Shown here: in pieces, positions 44,381-58,105 of the stretch
Layout of the letters: each line of letters opens with the position of its first letter
Numbering within the stretch: the first letter of the stretch is position 1
Source of the DNA: Quercus robur
Lineage: Eukaryota > Streptophyta > Magnoliopsida > Fagales > Fagaceae
Length of the DNA stretch: 64,000 nucleotides
Assembly (NCBI RefSeq): GCF_932294415.1
Contig: NC_065536.1
Location: 46,039,854 to 46,103,853 of the forward strand
Direction of reading: 5' to 3'
Position numbers and translations under genes: made by a program
Notes under the pieces: generated by a model
Databases searched by the model: none
What the model was told of the DNA's origin: nothing
What the model saw: only the letters and a program-made list of their open reading frames with translations

Positions 44381-45960
44381 ATTTGACATGAGCTGGCTGA
44401 GAGTCCTTTGTTTTTTTTAAAATAAATTTGAGAGAAGGCCGAGACTCGTCTGGTCAAGTCAGCTTCCTTCAGTTCTTTACTTGCCGGATAGAAGAAACGA
44501 AAGGATTATATGTAGACATGGGCTCCCAAAGGTTTTAAGAGGGTGACAAAATTGACATTGGCACTTATTAAAACTTGATTTCAGTTCTTACTCGGTGGTC
44601 GATTTGGTTTCTACTAGCCGTCACAATTTAATAATTTTAATGTCAAATTATTATAGCAGTTTGTTTGGCCTAAACTACTACTTTGTCCAACTGTCCTTCA
44701 ACTCCTAGTTCCGTATAAATTTTAATAGCTCCAAAGTCGAAATTGACTTAATTTTGAAAATTTTACACTTTTCATAATACTCTAGCAACATCTATTCTAT
44801 TTGTTACATTTTAAATAACTTCGTTAAAGTTTAAACGAGGAGGTTATTGAAGGATGAAATTGACTCGGTTTTGAAAGTAGAGGGACAAAATTTTCATAAT
44901 TAATAATTAAAAAAATAAATTAACATAATTAATAATTGATGGAGTAGATTAAATTTTACCTAATAATTGAAAGAACCAAATTACTAATTGTGGGGGTCAA
45001 AAGCAACCAGTACAAGAACACTGAAGATGATATTTGATCTACACAAGTAATTTCTAGAAGATGGGAGGAAATACACAATGGGAGGTTTAAGTAGTAAGTC
45101 AAAGATGAAATGGGACTAAATCAAGTTGTCATATATGACAGAACAATGTTCCTGAGGTACATGGGAGAGTTTCAAATGCTGAAAACTCTAGTTACACTCT
45201 ATCTAATTTATCTTTCTCTCTCTAGTTCTTGCTAAAACTTTCTCTCTCTAATTTTCTGAACCCCTTATTCTATTGCCCCTCTCCTCCTTTTATAGCCATC
45301 ATCCCCCCTTTCCTCTTTCTCCAACTGGCTTGTCCCCAGCTAGATTTGGGGGATACTTGTCCCATCAACCCTCTACTTTGCCACCTTTTGATCATGAAGG
45401 AGGACTTTTAGAGGTGCTTCCGCTATTCAGGCCAGTCATTCAACATTTAATGTGGCTGACATTAGGTGAGGAATCTCATTAATGCGGAGGTGACTGCTTC
45501 ATTGGGTTCTGTGTTTTTCGATCCGTGTCCCTCGGGATGAGATTAGAAGGTGAGAATCAATAATCGAGGAAAAATGGGTGTTTCTTGAGATTCCCCAAGG
45601 ACCTTAGGGAGCAAACGATATACATCACTTCGATTAAGAGCATTTGGAGGAGTGTTTACCTTGGATCTTCATGATGGTGAGTGCTTTTTACCTTTAACCA
45701 CGAGAAAACTATTTTTCTCGTAATGATAGCTTGGGCTGGGCTCATTCCTTAGGTGTAACCTGCCACGCAGCTCAAAATCCAAAGCCATGTCCAAGTTCAT
45801 CCCCTCACACTAATAATTTTACTTTTTTTTTTTTACATGAATAGTGGCTAATTTAAGTTTTTCCGTAAGAACTTGCAGTTGAGAATAATTAATAAATAAT
45901 CAATGTGACAAGGAGATGAGAAATTATTAGGTGTTTCTACTCCTTTTTATATGGGTATGG
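44380..45960. repeat. Old dispersed copy of CPL3 upstream DNA
   Basis: 'gagctggctgag', 'ggtggtcgatttggtt', 'gccgtcacaatttaat' and 'gaaattattaggtgt' follow in the same order as in 38140-39060. The copy is interrupted by the solo LTR at 44999-45809. Confidence 0.6.
44999..45809. mobile_element. Solo LTR, 811 bp
   Basis: Begins TGTGGGGGTC and ends CCCCTCACA, flanked by perfect 5-bp repeats CTAAT (44994-44998, 45810-45814). There is no interior or partner LTR. It contains CTTTTATAG near 45290 as a possible TATA region. LTR-LTR recombination would leave exactly this footprint. Style resembles the Tat-like LTRs here but it is a different family. Confidence 0.82.
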
Positions 45961-46719
45961 TTCATCTTTATGTGAGAAGAGATACATTAAAGACCTAATA
46001 AATTTGAAGGGAAAGTTAATAGTAATAATAATAACAACACTATTTATTCTATTGCCTTATGTAATGATTTTTTTTTTCCTAGTTAAACAATTAATTTGAG
46101 ATATGCTTGGGAATTTGGAGGGAGAGGAGATGAAGGGATAAGTGGAGTAAGAGAATAAGAAAAGAGTTATAAGTTGGAGTAGACATCTATCCCTTTGTTT
46201 GGATGTTTTCCTTCCCCAAATAAGTGATTGGGGAGGGGGGGAGGGGGAGGGGTTTTGCTCTCCTCCCTTTGCCCTAAATGTATATTTACATATTTTATTT
46301 AATTTATATATAAAATATTTATACATATAATTTAATTTGTTCAATACCTATTTTAATTATAATATTTTTTATACATATTTTATTATCATCTCCAATACAT
46401 TTGTTTCTCATTCTCTCTTAGAATATTCAAGATCGTTCATGCTTCATCTTTATTAAATAAATATTGGAGTCATCTCATTAGGACTAGTAAAGTATCTTCA
46501 CCCATCTTGAACCTAACCTGCCCTGCTCTCTCTCCACAAAAGAGATTGGGCAAAGATGAGGCACCTATGATTCGACCCTACCCTAACCTATTGCCATCTC
46601 TATCCTCTTCTATTATCCAAACATACCATTAATTTATCTCTCCAAATGTAGAAGGAATCTGACTATATGAGGAAATGTAATACACTTTAATGATTTTGTT
46701 ATATATAAAGTTTCAATAA

Positions 46720-46747
46720 TACACACACACACACACACACACACACA
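46720..46747. repeat. (AC)n microsatellite
   Basis: Pure AC dinucleotides directly left of the TIR-type element at 46752. Confidence 0.9.
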
Positions 46748-46751
46748 TATT

Positions 46752-48052
46752 CGGGGATGCAAAAAAGTTCTATTTTGCATCCTTAAAACCTACTTTATCT
46801 ACTTTACAATCCTATTTTATAACTCACCCAACATCTCAATTTCTATTTTTACATACAACTTATTAAAATAATATAACCTACAACATTAAATAATATAAAC
46901 AATTCATTCTCTTTTCTCTTCCCTTCAGTCTCTCTCTCTAGTAAACCCATACAACCACTTTCCAATTTCCACTAAAATTCAACCATAAACACCAATTCTC
47001 CACCACCAAAATCATCCAAAAAAAAATTGCCACCACCCACCACCACACCACCATAGTCAATCCCCATCCCAAAATCAAACCCCATAGAAAAAAAACTCAC
47101 CACTAAAACCCAACCACCAATCCCAACCCAACTATCACCGAAACCCACCCAAACAACCACCACCCCACCACGACCACACACCCCAACAACCACAAAAAAA
47201 AAAAAAAAAAAAAAAAAAAACCCAAAACCAAAGCAGCCGCCGATCTACCATGGGCAGCAACCCCACAGTTGCCACCACCACTTCACCATACACGCACCAC
47301 CACCACATCCAACCTACAAGAACCCACAAATCCACCATTAACACCACCCGTAAACCCACAAAAAAAAAAAAAAAAAACTAGTAATCCATTGTCCTCACCA
47401 TGCTACACCATACACACACCACCACCACCTCCAACCCACAAAAACCTACAAATCCACCATCAACACCACCAGTAAACCCACCACTAAATCCATAAATCCA
47501 CCATGAACCACTGAAAAAAAAGAAACCCACTAGTGAGTAGAGAATCACCATGAACCACCAGTAAATCCATATTTGTCGATTTCTTGGGGTGATATGGTGG
47601 TGGTTTGATCTAGTGAGAAATGTGGGTGAGGGAGGCGGAAGAAGGTGAGAGAGAATAAGGGTGAGGGAGGCGGAGAAAAGAGAGGGGGAGGCGGAGAAAA
47701 AAGAGGGAGGCGAGAGAGAATGAGGGTAAGGGAGGTGGATGGAGGTGGAGAGGATTGAGAGGAGAAAAGGTGAGGAGCAGTGAGGAGAGATGCAACAAAA
47801 AGTGAGGAGCAGATTTGTGAGGGAGAGTGCGTGCAGAGAGAGAAAAAAATAATTAAAAAATAGATAGTTGGATGAGAGAGACAATTAAATATAATATTTT
47901 AGTTTTACCCTTCAGCTATAGTAGGCTGCATATACACCATCTGACTGTTCATAATTGGTAAAATATTTTAGGTATACCTACCCGGATGAAGCTTACTTTG
48001 GGTTTATTGGTGGCTAAAATAGCAATTGGGGGCGCAATGCTATTGCTCTTAA
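46752..48052. mobile_element. Long relative of the 12171-12511 MITE
   Basis: The left end ('cggggatgcaaaa...tactttatctactttacaa...ttatttttacatacaac') is the complement of 12390-12495, and the right end ('aatagcaattgggggcgcaatgctattgctctt') is the complement of 12171-12230, so this is a larger member in inverse orientation. The interior is strand-asymmetric: about 46960-47520 is almost G-free (CCACCA/AAAC words), about 47600-47850 almost C-free (GGAGGC/GAGAGA). No gene. Confidence 0.6.
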
Positions 48053-48541
48053 ATGCCTACACCCCTATTTGTATTTAAAAATTGACATAATAATAGTGCT
48101 GTTATACAAGGATTTGTTTCCATTCAACTTCTGAAGAAAATTAATTTCTATTCATTCATTTCCTTTCAAACATTCAAACTAGAGAAATAAATAAGAAACT
48201 ATTTTTCATTATTTTCTATTTTATTCTATTTCATTAATTTTTTTTTTTTTTTTAAAAATCTAAACTTTGACTCTAATTTCCTAATTTGAAGATCTATCAT
48301 CTATGGGTAAGTGATCAAGTTTCCTTAAAGAAAGAAAAGAAAAGACTAAGTGTGATTTAAAAAAAAAAAAAGAAGAAGAGAAAATACTATGTGTAAAATC
48401 CCTTTTTTTTAAGAAACAAATCACTATAAATCAGTGTGATCCTAAATCTATATTCAAAACACTATATCTTAGAACTCGAAAGGTCATAAGCCTTTCGAGG
48501 TAATGTATTTAGTTTTCATTTCCTACATGCATATTACCACA

Positions 48542-48582
<41 letters not shown>

Positions 48583-49009
48583 AAAGCTAAAGGGAAAGAA
48601 CTCGGAAGGTCCTAAACGGCTAAACCGAAATCCTACAACCTAAATAGCACTAAAACTAATTCTCATCTCGTAAGATTAGATATATATTGGGCAAAGTTTA
48701 GCTACAAAATTAGTTATAGCCTTAGGTTACAACCTTATTCAATATCTTTTTATTGGAAGTGAATTTTGACAAATCCATCATTGGATGACATATTCTTCTT
48801 AGCTTGCAAAATTTCTGTAAAATTAAATATCAATAGCTATGTCATCAATAAATTGTTCAAATTGCAAGTTTTTGTAGTTCAAAATTATGAATAAAATATA
48901 AGCTTATAGATCATATAGTAAATAATATCCGATTGACACAAAATTGGACATGTATATTAAGAGCATAAAGAACATGCAATTCAACACTTTTTCACATATT
49001 CTTGTGCTT
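48053..49009. other. Intergenic, no gene seen
   Basis: AT-rich, with (TA)n at 48547-48579 and A/T homopolymers. Ends at the broken edge of the retrotransposon. Confidence 0.4.
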
Positions 49010-49890
49010 CCCTTTACATATTTGGCCACCAGTATCCCTGAGTGAGGACTCTGTGAGACAAAGACTTGTCTCCCATGTGGCTTCCACAAATCCCTTCATG
49101 TAGCTCCTTAAGGAGTAGCTTTGATGCTTCTGGGTGTATGCATAGTAAGTATGGCCCCAAAAAAGAGCGTTTGTACAATTTTTGGTCCTCGGACAGCCAA
49201 AACCGAGGAGCCTTTTTTCGCACCTTGTTGGCCTTTAACTTCTCTTCGGGTAAGATATTCTTCTTAAGGAACAATACTATGGAGTCCATCCAGCTAGGTC
49301 CCACCTTAATTTGATGGATATGGACCACCTCATTCTTCATCTCAGTAGGCTTACATAGATCTTCAATAAGGATAACCCGAGGTAGGTTTTGTGCCGAAGA
49401 GGTTGCGAGCGTAGCTAGAGAATCGGCATGAGTGTTTCCACTTCTAGGAATGTGCTGTAAATTGAAAGACTCAAACCCTAACTGTAAATGCCTAACCTAA
49501 CTTAAGTATTCTTGCATTCTCATGTCCCTGGCCTCCAACTCTCCTTGAAGTTGGCCCACAACTAGTCTTGAATTTGAGAATATTTCCACTACTTTTCCAC
49601 CAATTTTCTAAACCATGGTCATTCCTACTAACAAAGCTTCATACTCAGCTTCATTGTTTGTGGCTGAGAAGCCCAATCTCAAAGATTTCTCAATTATGAT
49701 CATCTCGGGAGATATCAGAACTATTCCCACTCCAGATCCTCTATGATTCGCAGCACCATCAACGTATACCCTCTAGGACAAAGGTTCTTGTAAGGAGACT
49801 AACCCAACCGATTTTCCATCCTTGTCCTGCTTCTCCATTCCCTCTTCTAATGGGGGATTCAACAAACTCGACCACTAAATCAGTAAGGAC

Positions 49891-50935
49891 TTAACCCTTG
49901 ACAAAGGTGTGAGACATGTACTTGATATCAAAAGCCCTTAGGATCGTACCCCACTTGACAATCCTCCTTGTATAATCAGCACTTCGGAGTAGAGATCTGA
50001 ACGGAAGTTGGGTTAAGACAACAACTGTGTGTGACTGGAAGTAGTGGGGGAGCTTACGCATAGCATGCACCATTGCCAAAATGGTTTTCTCCAATGGTAG
50101 GTAATGGACCTCGGCCTCATGTAGTGACTTGCTCACATAGTAAACTGGCCTCTGCACACCACTATCAACCCGTACCAGCACTAAGCTCACCGTGTGGGAG
50201 GTCACTGCAATAAAAACAAACAAAACCTCATCCACCTTGGGCCTGGACATAATGGATAGCCGAGAAAGGTATTCCTTCAACTGTTGGAAGGCCAAGACAC
50301 ACTCCTCGGTCCATTCAAATCCCTTCCACTTATTCAACAACTGAAAGAAAAGCCCACACCTGTCTGCTAACCTAGAGATGAATTGGTTTAAGGCAGTAGT
50401 TATTCTTGTTAACTTCTGAACCTCTTTGGGGCTTCGAGGTGGCTGTAAATTGTTAATTGCTTTAATTTGGTCAGGATTGACTTCAATTCCACGGTGAGTA
50501 ACCATGTATCCCAAGAACTTCCCTGATCTGACACCAAAAGGGCATTTGAAGCGTTAAGTCGCAGTTTGTGTCTCCTCAAGATCTCAAAGATATTCCTGAG
50601 GTCATTAACATGCTCGAATTCTAACTTACTCTTGACCACCATGTTGTCTATATAAATCTCAATATTTCTTTCTAGTTGTGGCTCAAACATCCTGGTCATC
50701 ATCCTTTGGTAGGTAGCTCCTGCATTCTTTAAACCAAAAGGCATCACTTTGTAGTGGTAATTTTTAGTGGGGGTGACAAAAGCTGTCTTCTTTTGATCAC
50801 TCAAAGCCAATGGTATTTGGTGGTACCCTTAGAAGGCATCCAAAAAGCTCATCCGAGGATGGCCTACGGTTGCGTCCACTAACTGATCAATTCGAGGCAT
50901 GGGGAAGGGGTTTTTGGACAGGCCTTGTTCAAGTC
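49891..50935 (-). pseudogene. RT/RNase H of the truncated Tat-like element
   Basis: VMPFGLKNAGATYQRMM, EIYIDNMVVKSK, ELKSILTKLKQ / GYMVTHRGIEVNPDQIKAI (frameshift near 50510), then YYVSKSLHEAEVHYLPLEK. The second catalytic Asp is Asn, a change compatible with C-to-T decay at a methylated CpG. Confidence 0.78.
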
Positions 50936-53432
50936 TGTGAAATCTACACATACTCGCAACTTTCTACTTTTCTTCTTTACTACCACTGTATTGGCCAACC
51001 ATTCAAGGTAGAACACTTCCTTAATTGCCCCTATCTACTTAAGCTTGTTCACCTCCTCCTTGACAGCATCAGAATGCTCCTTAGATGAGCGCCGATATGG
51101 TTGCTTCCTAGGGAGGACAGTTGGGTTGACATTCAGATGATGACAAATGAAGTTTGGATCCACCCCAGGAGTTTCATAAGCATTCCATGCAAATACATCA
51201 ATGTTCTCTCTAAGAAACGCTATTAACTCTTCCTTCTCCCGAGGAGGTAGCTGAGCTCCGATCCGGAAGAACTTTTCTAGTTCACCATCTGTAACAATTT
51301 CTTCCAGCTTCTCACACTTTGCCCCTTCCGACACCGTATTCGTAGATAGGACCATAATCCTTGATTGCTATGAGCCTCCCTCAGCAGAGGTCGAGGACTC
51401 AAGCTTCAGGCTGGTGCATAATTGCAGTCACCAGGCATTGCCTAGCTATGGATTGACTCTCAACAAGTTCTTCAATTTGGTCACTGGAAAGATATTTTAC
51501 TTTTAAATGCAAGGTGAAAGAAACAGCCCTCAGGGCATGGAGTTAGGGTCTTGCCACAATGGCCGTATAGGGAGAATAAGCATTCACCACAATGAAGTCC
51601 ACTTCCACTACATCTGAACCTGCTTGCACAAGTAGTCTAATTTGACCCTTTGGAATGATAACTTTTCCATCAAAGCTTAGCAAAGGTGAATCATGGTCTG
51701 TCAAATCCTCAAGCTTCAAGTTCAGCCCTTTATATAAGTTAGGGTATCTCTGCACCACTGCCCTGGTCCACCAACACTCTTTTCACATTATACCCTCCTA
51801 TCTTGAGTGTAACCACTAAAGCATTATTGTGTGGCTGTATGGTTCCAACCTTGTTCTCATTCGAAAAGCTCAACGTTAGTCGGACTTCCATTCTAGTCCT
51901 TTTCAGCCCTGGATTAGAGTCCTCGGCGAGTGGCCGAGTTACAGACATCACTCTAGAGAGCTGCGAGCCAGTTCTCTTAAGAGCAGCAAGGATGACATTA
52001 ATTGTACCCAAAGGGGGCCTTGAAGAAGCATTCCCCCGAGCTCTCGACCTTGCTTGGTCTTTATGCCCTTTGGGCCGATACAAAAACTGTTTCAACCCTC
52101 CATCTTTGACCAGTTGCTACAGGTGATTCCACAGAGTTCTATAGTCCTCGGTGATGTGTCCTCATTCCTGGTGGTACTGGTAATGAAGACTTTGGTTGCA
52201 CCTTATGGGGTCTCCTCCCATCTTGTTTGGCCATTGAAGTATGGTTTATTCTTGATTTTCTCCAAGACTTGATGTACTAGTTCTCGGAATACCGTGTTAA
52301 CCACCTGAGGAGTCGTGGACCTTGATTGCCTAGCAAAATCTCTTTGGGGTTTATTATTGTTCTAGCGGTCCGACCTAAAATCCCTCCTCTCCTGAGGGAT
52401 AACCTTACCCTTCCCCTTACCTTGTTGTTGGTTCTCTTCAACCCTCTTATACTTATCAATCCGGTCCATGAGCTAGCATACACTAGTAGCAGGCTTCCCA
52501 GTTAAAGACTTCTTCAAGCCATGCTCGGCAGGCAGGCTGACCTTGAAAGTCCTGATGGCTACATTGTTAAAGTTACCATCTATCTCATTGAACATCCCCC
52601 AGTATCTGTTTGAATACGTTTTCAGGGTCTCCCCTTCTCTCATGGACAGGGACAACAAGGAATCTAAGGGCCGAGGAACCCTACAGTACGTAATAAAGCA
52701 AGATCAAAATGCCTGAGTGAATTCCTTAAAGGAATCAATGGAACTTGCTCCTAAGCCATCAAACCACCTCATGGCCATGAGCCCTAAACTGGAGGGGAAC
52801 ACCTTACACAACAAGGCCTCATTCTTGGAGTGCACAACCATTCTCTGGTTAAAGTGGCTCACTTGCTTCATAAGGTTTGTTCGACCATTGTACATGATGA
52901 ACGTTGGCTAAGTGAACCGCCGAGGAAGTCTCCCTTCCTCAATTCTGCACGTGAAAGGTGACCTGGAAATTTGGTTGAGCGCTTTGCTCATCGCATCATT
53001 TCCCAAGCCTTTGGAAGATGAGCTCATTTTTTTGCGTTCATGGTGGTAGTCCTCATCATACGAAAAAGACTCACTAGGAGGAGTCCTTGATCTGGGCCTA
53101 TAACTACCATTCTTCTTATCGTTAGAAGAGAAGTCAGAATTGGAGGGGGTTCGCCTTCGCCGTTCGTGACACAACTTCCTCTTCAAATGATCAATTTCCA
53201 GTTGCATGGTTTTAGTATTCTCCTCACGAGAAAGGTGTCTCTCGCCTTGAGAGTGGCTCCTACTAGTCTGAATGGTATGCACACTTCCTTCCTGGCCACT
53301 TCTTCGTTCAAGATGAAGAAAATGATCTTGACATCGAGACCCCATAGATTCCTCCTAATGTGGACCCGAACTTACCTTAACTGACCATTATACTCACTAT
53401 CACACAAGTTTCTCCCCAGAGATAACGCCAAT

Positions 53433-54221
53433 TGTAAGGATAGAGTTTGAGTCCTAAGCCCAAATGATAAAAGGATTTAGGCCCAAAGAGTTTAGTACAA
53501 TGAATTTGTAGAGAGTAGGTTAGAAAACTAGGTTCTAATGAGTTGAGTCACGGTTACAATGGATCCAGTAGACAATAAAGCAAAAATAGATTGGATTTAT
53601 CTAAGGAAAATCGTCCTTGGCACAGTCCAAGGAGATCAGTTCTTGTATATATTACTTGAAGTTGGTTACAAATACAGTTTTGATTGTTACAGTGTTTCTT
53701 TCTTAATTCTCCAATCCCCACTCTTCAGGGTCTTCTTTCCATTTTATACTACCTTTCTTCTTTCCTTTTTACCCTCCACGTGTAGGGCAGATTGCTGGTA
53801 TTGATCCTTGTCCCATCAGCACATTCCTGAAGTCTTTGGTAGTAGCTATAAGATTGAAAATTACTGTTAAGGTATTACTTCCACATTAATGCGACCAGTT
53901 GGGTAGGTGTAGAGCATTCAATGTGGTGGTAGCAGCTTTCCCTTTAAATATTTCATGGCCTCCCTTTGTCTTGTTCCTTCTTGATACTTATCCTTATTAG
54001 TGGAATCATTCGGAACGTCGCTCTTGATGTCAGACCGCATCTTCTGACCTCGGCTTTGCCTAGTCGAGGAAGCATTCATCCTCGGATCACTTCCCTGGAA
54101 CATAACCCCTAAATCCCTTCCTTTATTTATTAATGCTGACCTCTATCACACATTTATCCATCCTCGGATTTATGAGGTGTCCTCGGACTGGGCCGGGCAT
54201 TCTACTGGGCTTAATACCCCT

Positions 54222-54224
<3 letters not shown>
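53433..54224 (-). repeat. 5' LTR of the truncated Tat-like element
   Basis: Starts TGTAAGGATAGAG and ends ATACCCCTACA, directly followed by an (AC)n(AT)n microsatellite (54222-54261). It is similar in layout to 26632-27419 but clearly diverged, so a different subfamily. Confidence 0.75.
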
Positions 54225-54261
<37 letters not shown>

Positions 54262-54264
<3 letters not shown>

Positions 54265-55960
54265 AATTGGATACATTTTCATATGTTCATACTTAAATTG
54301 AATGCTGCTAATGTTTATATTTGAATTTTTTTGAACTCTTTAAAAAAATCTTTCTAAGGATATCATTTAGTGGAGTATGCAAATTATCCATCCTAGATTG
54401 CTCTATTATAGTTAGAAAAAAAAAGTAGTTTATTGACCTATTGCTACAATTAGTTTAAATTTCTTAATGTAACTCTTCTTATTGTGAGACCATGAATTTT
54501 GTTAATGTTTATTAAATTATTTCAATCAAGTTATTAAAATTCATATGAATATCAATATGGAAAGGTACAATTAGTTTTTGGGAGTATGGTGTTGTAATGA
54601 TAAGTCGTGGAGGTCTAAGAGAATTTGGATTAGTTTCATTTGGGTTAAAAGCAGTTTTAAATAGGCTTGAATTTATTTAAAATCTCAGCACAAAATTATA
54701 GTGAATTTGATATTATTTTTGGGGGGAAATTATTGTGTACTCTCAGGGTACCATAAAAGCGTACTCCCTCCTCTCACATGAATGGTGGGTCTCACTAATT
54801 AAATTTATAGTGAGACTCACAATTCATGTGAGAGAGGGAAGTACACATTTATGGTGCTCCAAAAGTATCTAATACTTTTCCTATTTTTGGAGATTCGTCA
54901 CAAAATTAGAGTGAATTAGGTTTCTCATTTTTTGAGTTTCCGCTTTAATTATTTTGTATAGAATAGGTTTTTAATAAATAAAAAAATGTTACCCAGTCAC
55001 ATTAATTAATGTGTTTTCAAGTATAACATTAACAAATCTTCTATCTTGTCTTTCTTTTAAAAGAGGAGATCTAACTTCAATCCATCAGCCAAGGCCTTGT
55101 AGTTAAAGTGCTTAAAGGTATAGGGAAAAATGGTTCAAGTTACGGGGTCAGCAACATATTGTAACTATCTAAAAAAAAAAAACTCTTCAATCCATAAGAG
55201 GTAGATTAGAATCTTTTATGATGCTTTTGGAGGGTAGGATTTAGACACATAGATTTGGAATATTAAAATCTAATATATCTTGTTTGGATATTTTACAAAG
55301 GATGAATGATTTGAATTTGACAAATCTATCAAGAATTTAAACTTTAAAATCCTTAAATTTGAAATAACTTCTATAGTCTAATTTAATCAGACAACAAAAT
55401 AGTAGTATTAGTTAACGTGGGTTTAAATGTTAATGCCGTACAAAACAACTTTAACCATTAATTTTATAATGGGATTGATAAGACTTTAATAACTACACAA
55501 AAGACTTAGCCTAAAACCATAGAGTAATCCATTATTGCTAGATTATGGATTTGTGAGAATTTTTGAAAAAAAAATGATTAGAGTATATTAGGTTTGGCTT
55601 ACCTAAAGTTCTTTTTTAATTGGAATTTCTTTTTATTTCAATGAGAACTAAATAAAATGTGAAAATTAAAATTCATTACCACCTACCATTATATATTTAA
55701 AATAACAGGAGATACAATTAAAAATGTACTTGAGCTAAACCAAACACGAGTATATCTATTGTTTGTAATAAAATAAGCAAACAATCAGGCCATATGTTAC
55801 TGTATTATTGCTGCTATTGCCTCCATAAATTTGATAGCGACCCTACCGGTGTTAGAAATATTGGGCCAACCAAACACAAAAAGAGCGTGCTCATTCGTGC
55901 ATAGTATACAGTAATCATTTCACGTCTCTCTAGTCTCTTCCTTTTCTCGTCAATTTAATT
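54262..55960. other. Intergenic, small foldback and SINE-like remnant
   Basis: 54761-54844: 37-bp inverted arms (5 mismatches) around 10 bp. 55083-55182: 'ccttgtagttaaagtg' and GGTTCAAGTTAC followed by poly(A) recall the A and B boxes of a tRNA-derived SINE; weak. The rest is AT-rich and empty. Confidence 0.4.
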
Positions 55961-55966
55961 AATGCA

Positions 55967-57338
55967 CCGTTTGGTTGGGTGAAAATGGAAGAGAAAATAA
56001 GAGAGGAAAAGGGGAATGGGATATTTAGTTGGGGTGTAAATCCAAATAACTCTAAAATTTAAAGAGTAAAATCTAAATACTTCTAAAATTTAGAGGGTAA
56101 AATTTAAATTTTAAAATATCAGGGTATAAAATCCAAACACTCTCAAATTTCAAGGTGTAAAATCTAAATTTTAAAATTTCATGGTATAAATCCAAACAAC
56201 TTCAAATTTTAGAGGTGCAATTTGCAATTAAGCCTAAAAATATTTAATAGGGACATCAGATAAAATTTATACAATCTATTTTTTCAATCCTCTCACTTTT
56301 TTTCTCAAACAAATAAATGAGTTAGCATCCTTCCATTTTTCCACCCTCTTAACCAAACACCTTTAAAGAAAACTAAAATCACTTTTATCATCTTACTTTT
56401 ATTGCCTCCAAATTTTTTATGGATAGAATATGGTGGGAGAATGGAAATGTGGAATAAAAAAAAAATTTAGTTTTCCCTCATGTGTGTTTTGTTGGAGTGA
56501 TGGAAAAGTGGAGGGATAAAAACCTCTTTTGTTTGGTTGAAAAGAAAAATAAGAGGATAAAAAATGTAGTTTGTACAAATTTACTCTTGTGGCCTTATTA
56601 GATAAAAATAAAATAAAAGTAACAAATTAGACAAAAAAAAAGGTTGAACCAAAAAAAGAATGGGAAGCAACTGGAAAAGACAAAACCAAAGAAAGATAAG
56701 TAAAAGAGCAAAGGAAATTAACAATAAAAAGAAAAGAAATAAATGAGTAACAGAAGAGACAAAAAACCAAAGAGAAAAAAAAGATTAAATTTTGTAAGGA
56801 TGTGGTGTAAAATTCATATTTTACCCTTCTAATTCCAACATGCAACATCATCTTATTATATATTTAAGAATAAACACAACTACACCCAATCAATTTTAAA
56901 TTTCTAACATTTATATATAAATCCAACCAAATTAGGAGTTTATTGAGATATTATTAAGCGTGGTAGAGTGTATTGAATCTTAAGTAAAATGTTAATGTGG
57001 CAATCTCTTATTAGATGGTGTAAAACATGAGTTTTATACCCTATCCCTACCAAATTTGAACTCAAAAAATTAAAAGCCCAAAAAAGAAATATTGGCTCTC
57101 GTGTGGTTTGAACTTTGAACTATGCACAAAGGTGGCTTTTTAGTTTGAATATTTTGTGCTGGTTTTCTCTCCAATTTGAGAATAAAACATTTTGGTGGAC
57201 TAGGAGAAAATACTTGGACTCTACCAATTTTCCATCATCTTATTCTCTCAAACCAAACACCTATAAAATCAATTTTCCCTCTACTTTTCGCTTTCCCATT
57301 TTCCATCCACCCTAAAATCTTTCCAACTAAACGGACAC
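55967..57338. mobile_element. TIR-type element cluster
   Basis: The left edge ACCGTTTGGTTGGG and right edge CCAACTAAACGGAC are inverted partners. Inside, 56460-56620 ('gtgatggaaaagtggagggat...aaatttactc') resembles 13220-13400 and 14760-14900, and 57160-57330 resembles 15240-15420. No coding capacity. Probably a MITE with nested pieces. Confidence 0.5.
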
Positions 57339-58105
57339 AGCAATTTGATGGCAGATGGTGTGTATTTTATTTTTATACTTAACAAATACTACAATATAAA
57401 GAGGACTTGCATCTGTCAACGTCTAATAACATAAGGAGCAAATTTTGCACATCTAAATCTAAAAATCTTCCACATTAAGCCTCAATAATATTTCGCACCA
57501 ACTTTCAACAACCAGCATTATCACAGCTACCATACTACCACAGTACAACCAGCACCACACCGCCAGAAAATTACAATGAATGAATTGAGCCTAAAGGAAA
57601 AAAAGATGGCGGAAATATGTCCAAGAGCTTTAACAAAGAAAAAAAAAAAAAGCTTTTGGAAGACATTTGAGGTTTCAATCATCTTTCTGATATCATCCAG
57701 TACTGCCTAGAAACTGAATGTCACAAGTATGCAGTGACAAAGAAGAGTAATGTTACATACACAATAATTTTCATAATAAAATTTCACCCCGCTTGAGTTT
57801 GTAGTTTATTGATTCTTACATGGCCCCCCACTTTGGTGTGCCTCTAGACTTATTAGACAGGGAAAGAGATTACTCTATGGATGCTCAATTCATCAAAAAC
57901 AATGCAGTTAAATTCAAAAACAATGCAATTAAATTCAAAACAATATCAGTTCTAATTCTGAGACTGATAAGAGGGGACAGCCATTTAAATTAAACATCTG
58001 AACAATTTAGACAAAAACCAAAATAGACCAAATTCCTAACATGCTGTTGCCTCAAAAGTAACAAAACTGTTAACACCCTAGCCAACTAGCTTTTTTCTCT
58101 GAGCT

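Larger units (their letters stand above)
49010..54224 (-). mobile_element. Truncated Tat-like Ty3/gypsy element
   Basis: The minus-strand order matches the element at 15955-27419: 5' LTR (53433-54224), primer site, gag (52277-53345), protease (51543-52095), RT linker (51035-51355), RT/RNase H (49891-50935), second RNase H (about 49560-49800) and integrase zinc part (49014-49340, ends YWWPNM). The rest of integrase, the antisense-ORF region and the 3' LTR are missing; the left edge is abrupt near 49010. The protease keeps VDQGSG but RT has YIDN in place of YIDD. Many stops. Confidence 0.85.

Noticed and set aside
47378..47884. 168-aa frame on the minus strand
   Set aside because: Low-complexity DNA of the strand-skewed element; no domain, start context or splice support.
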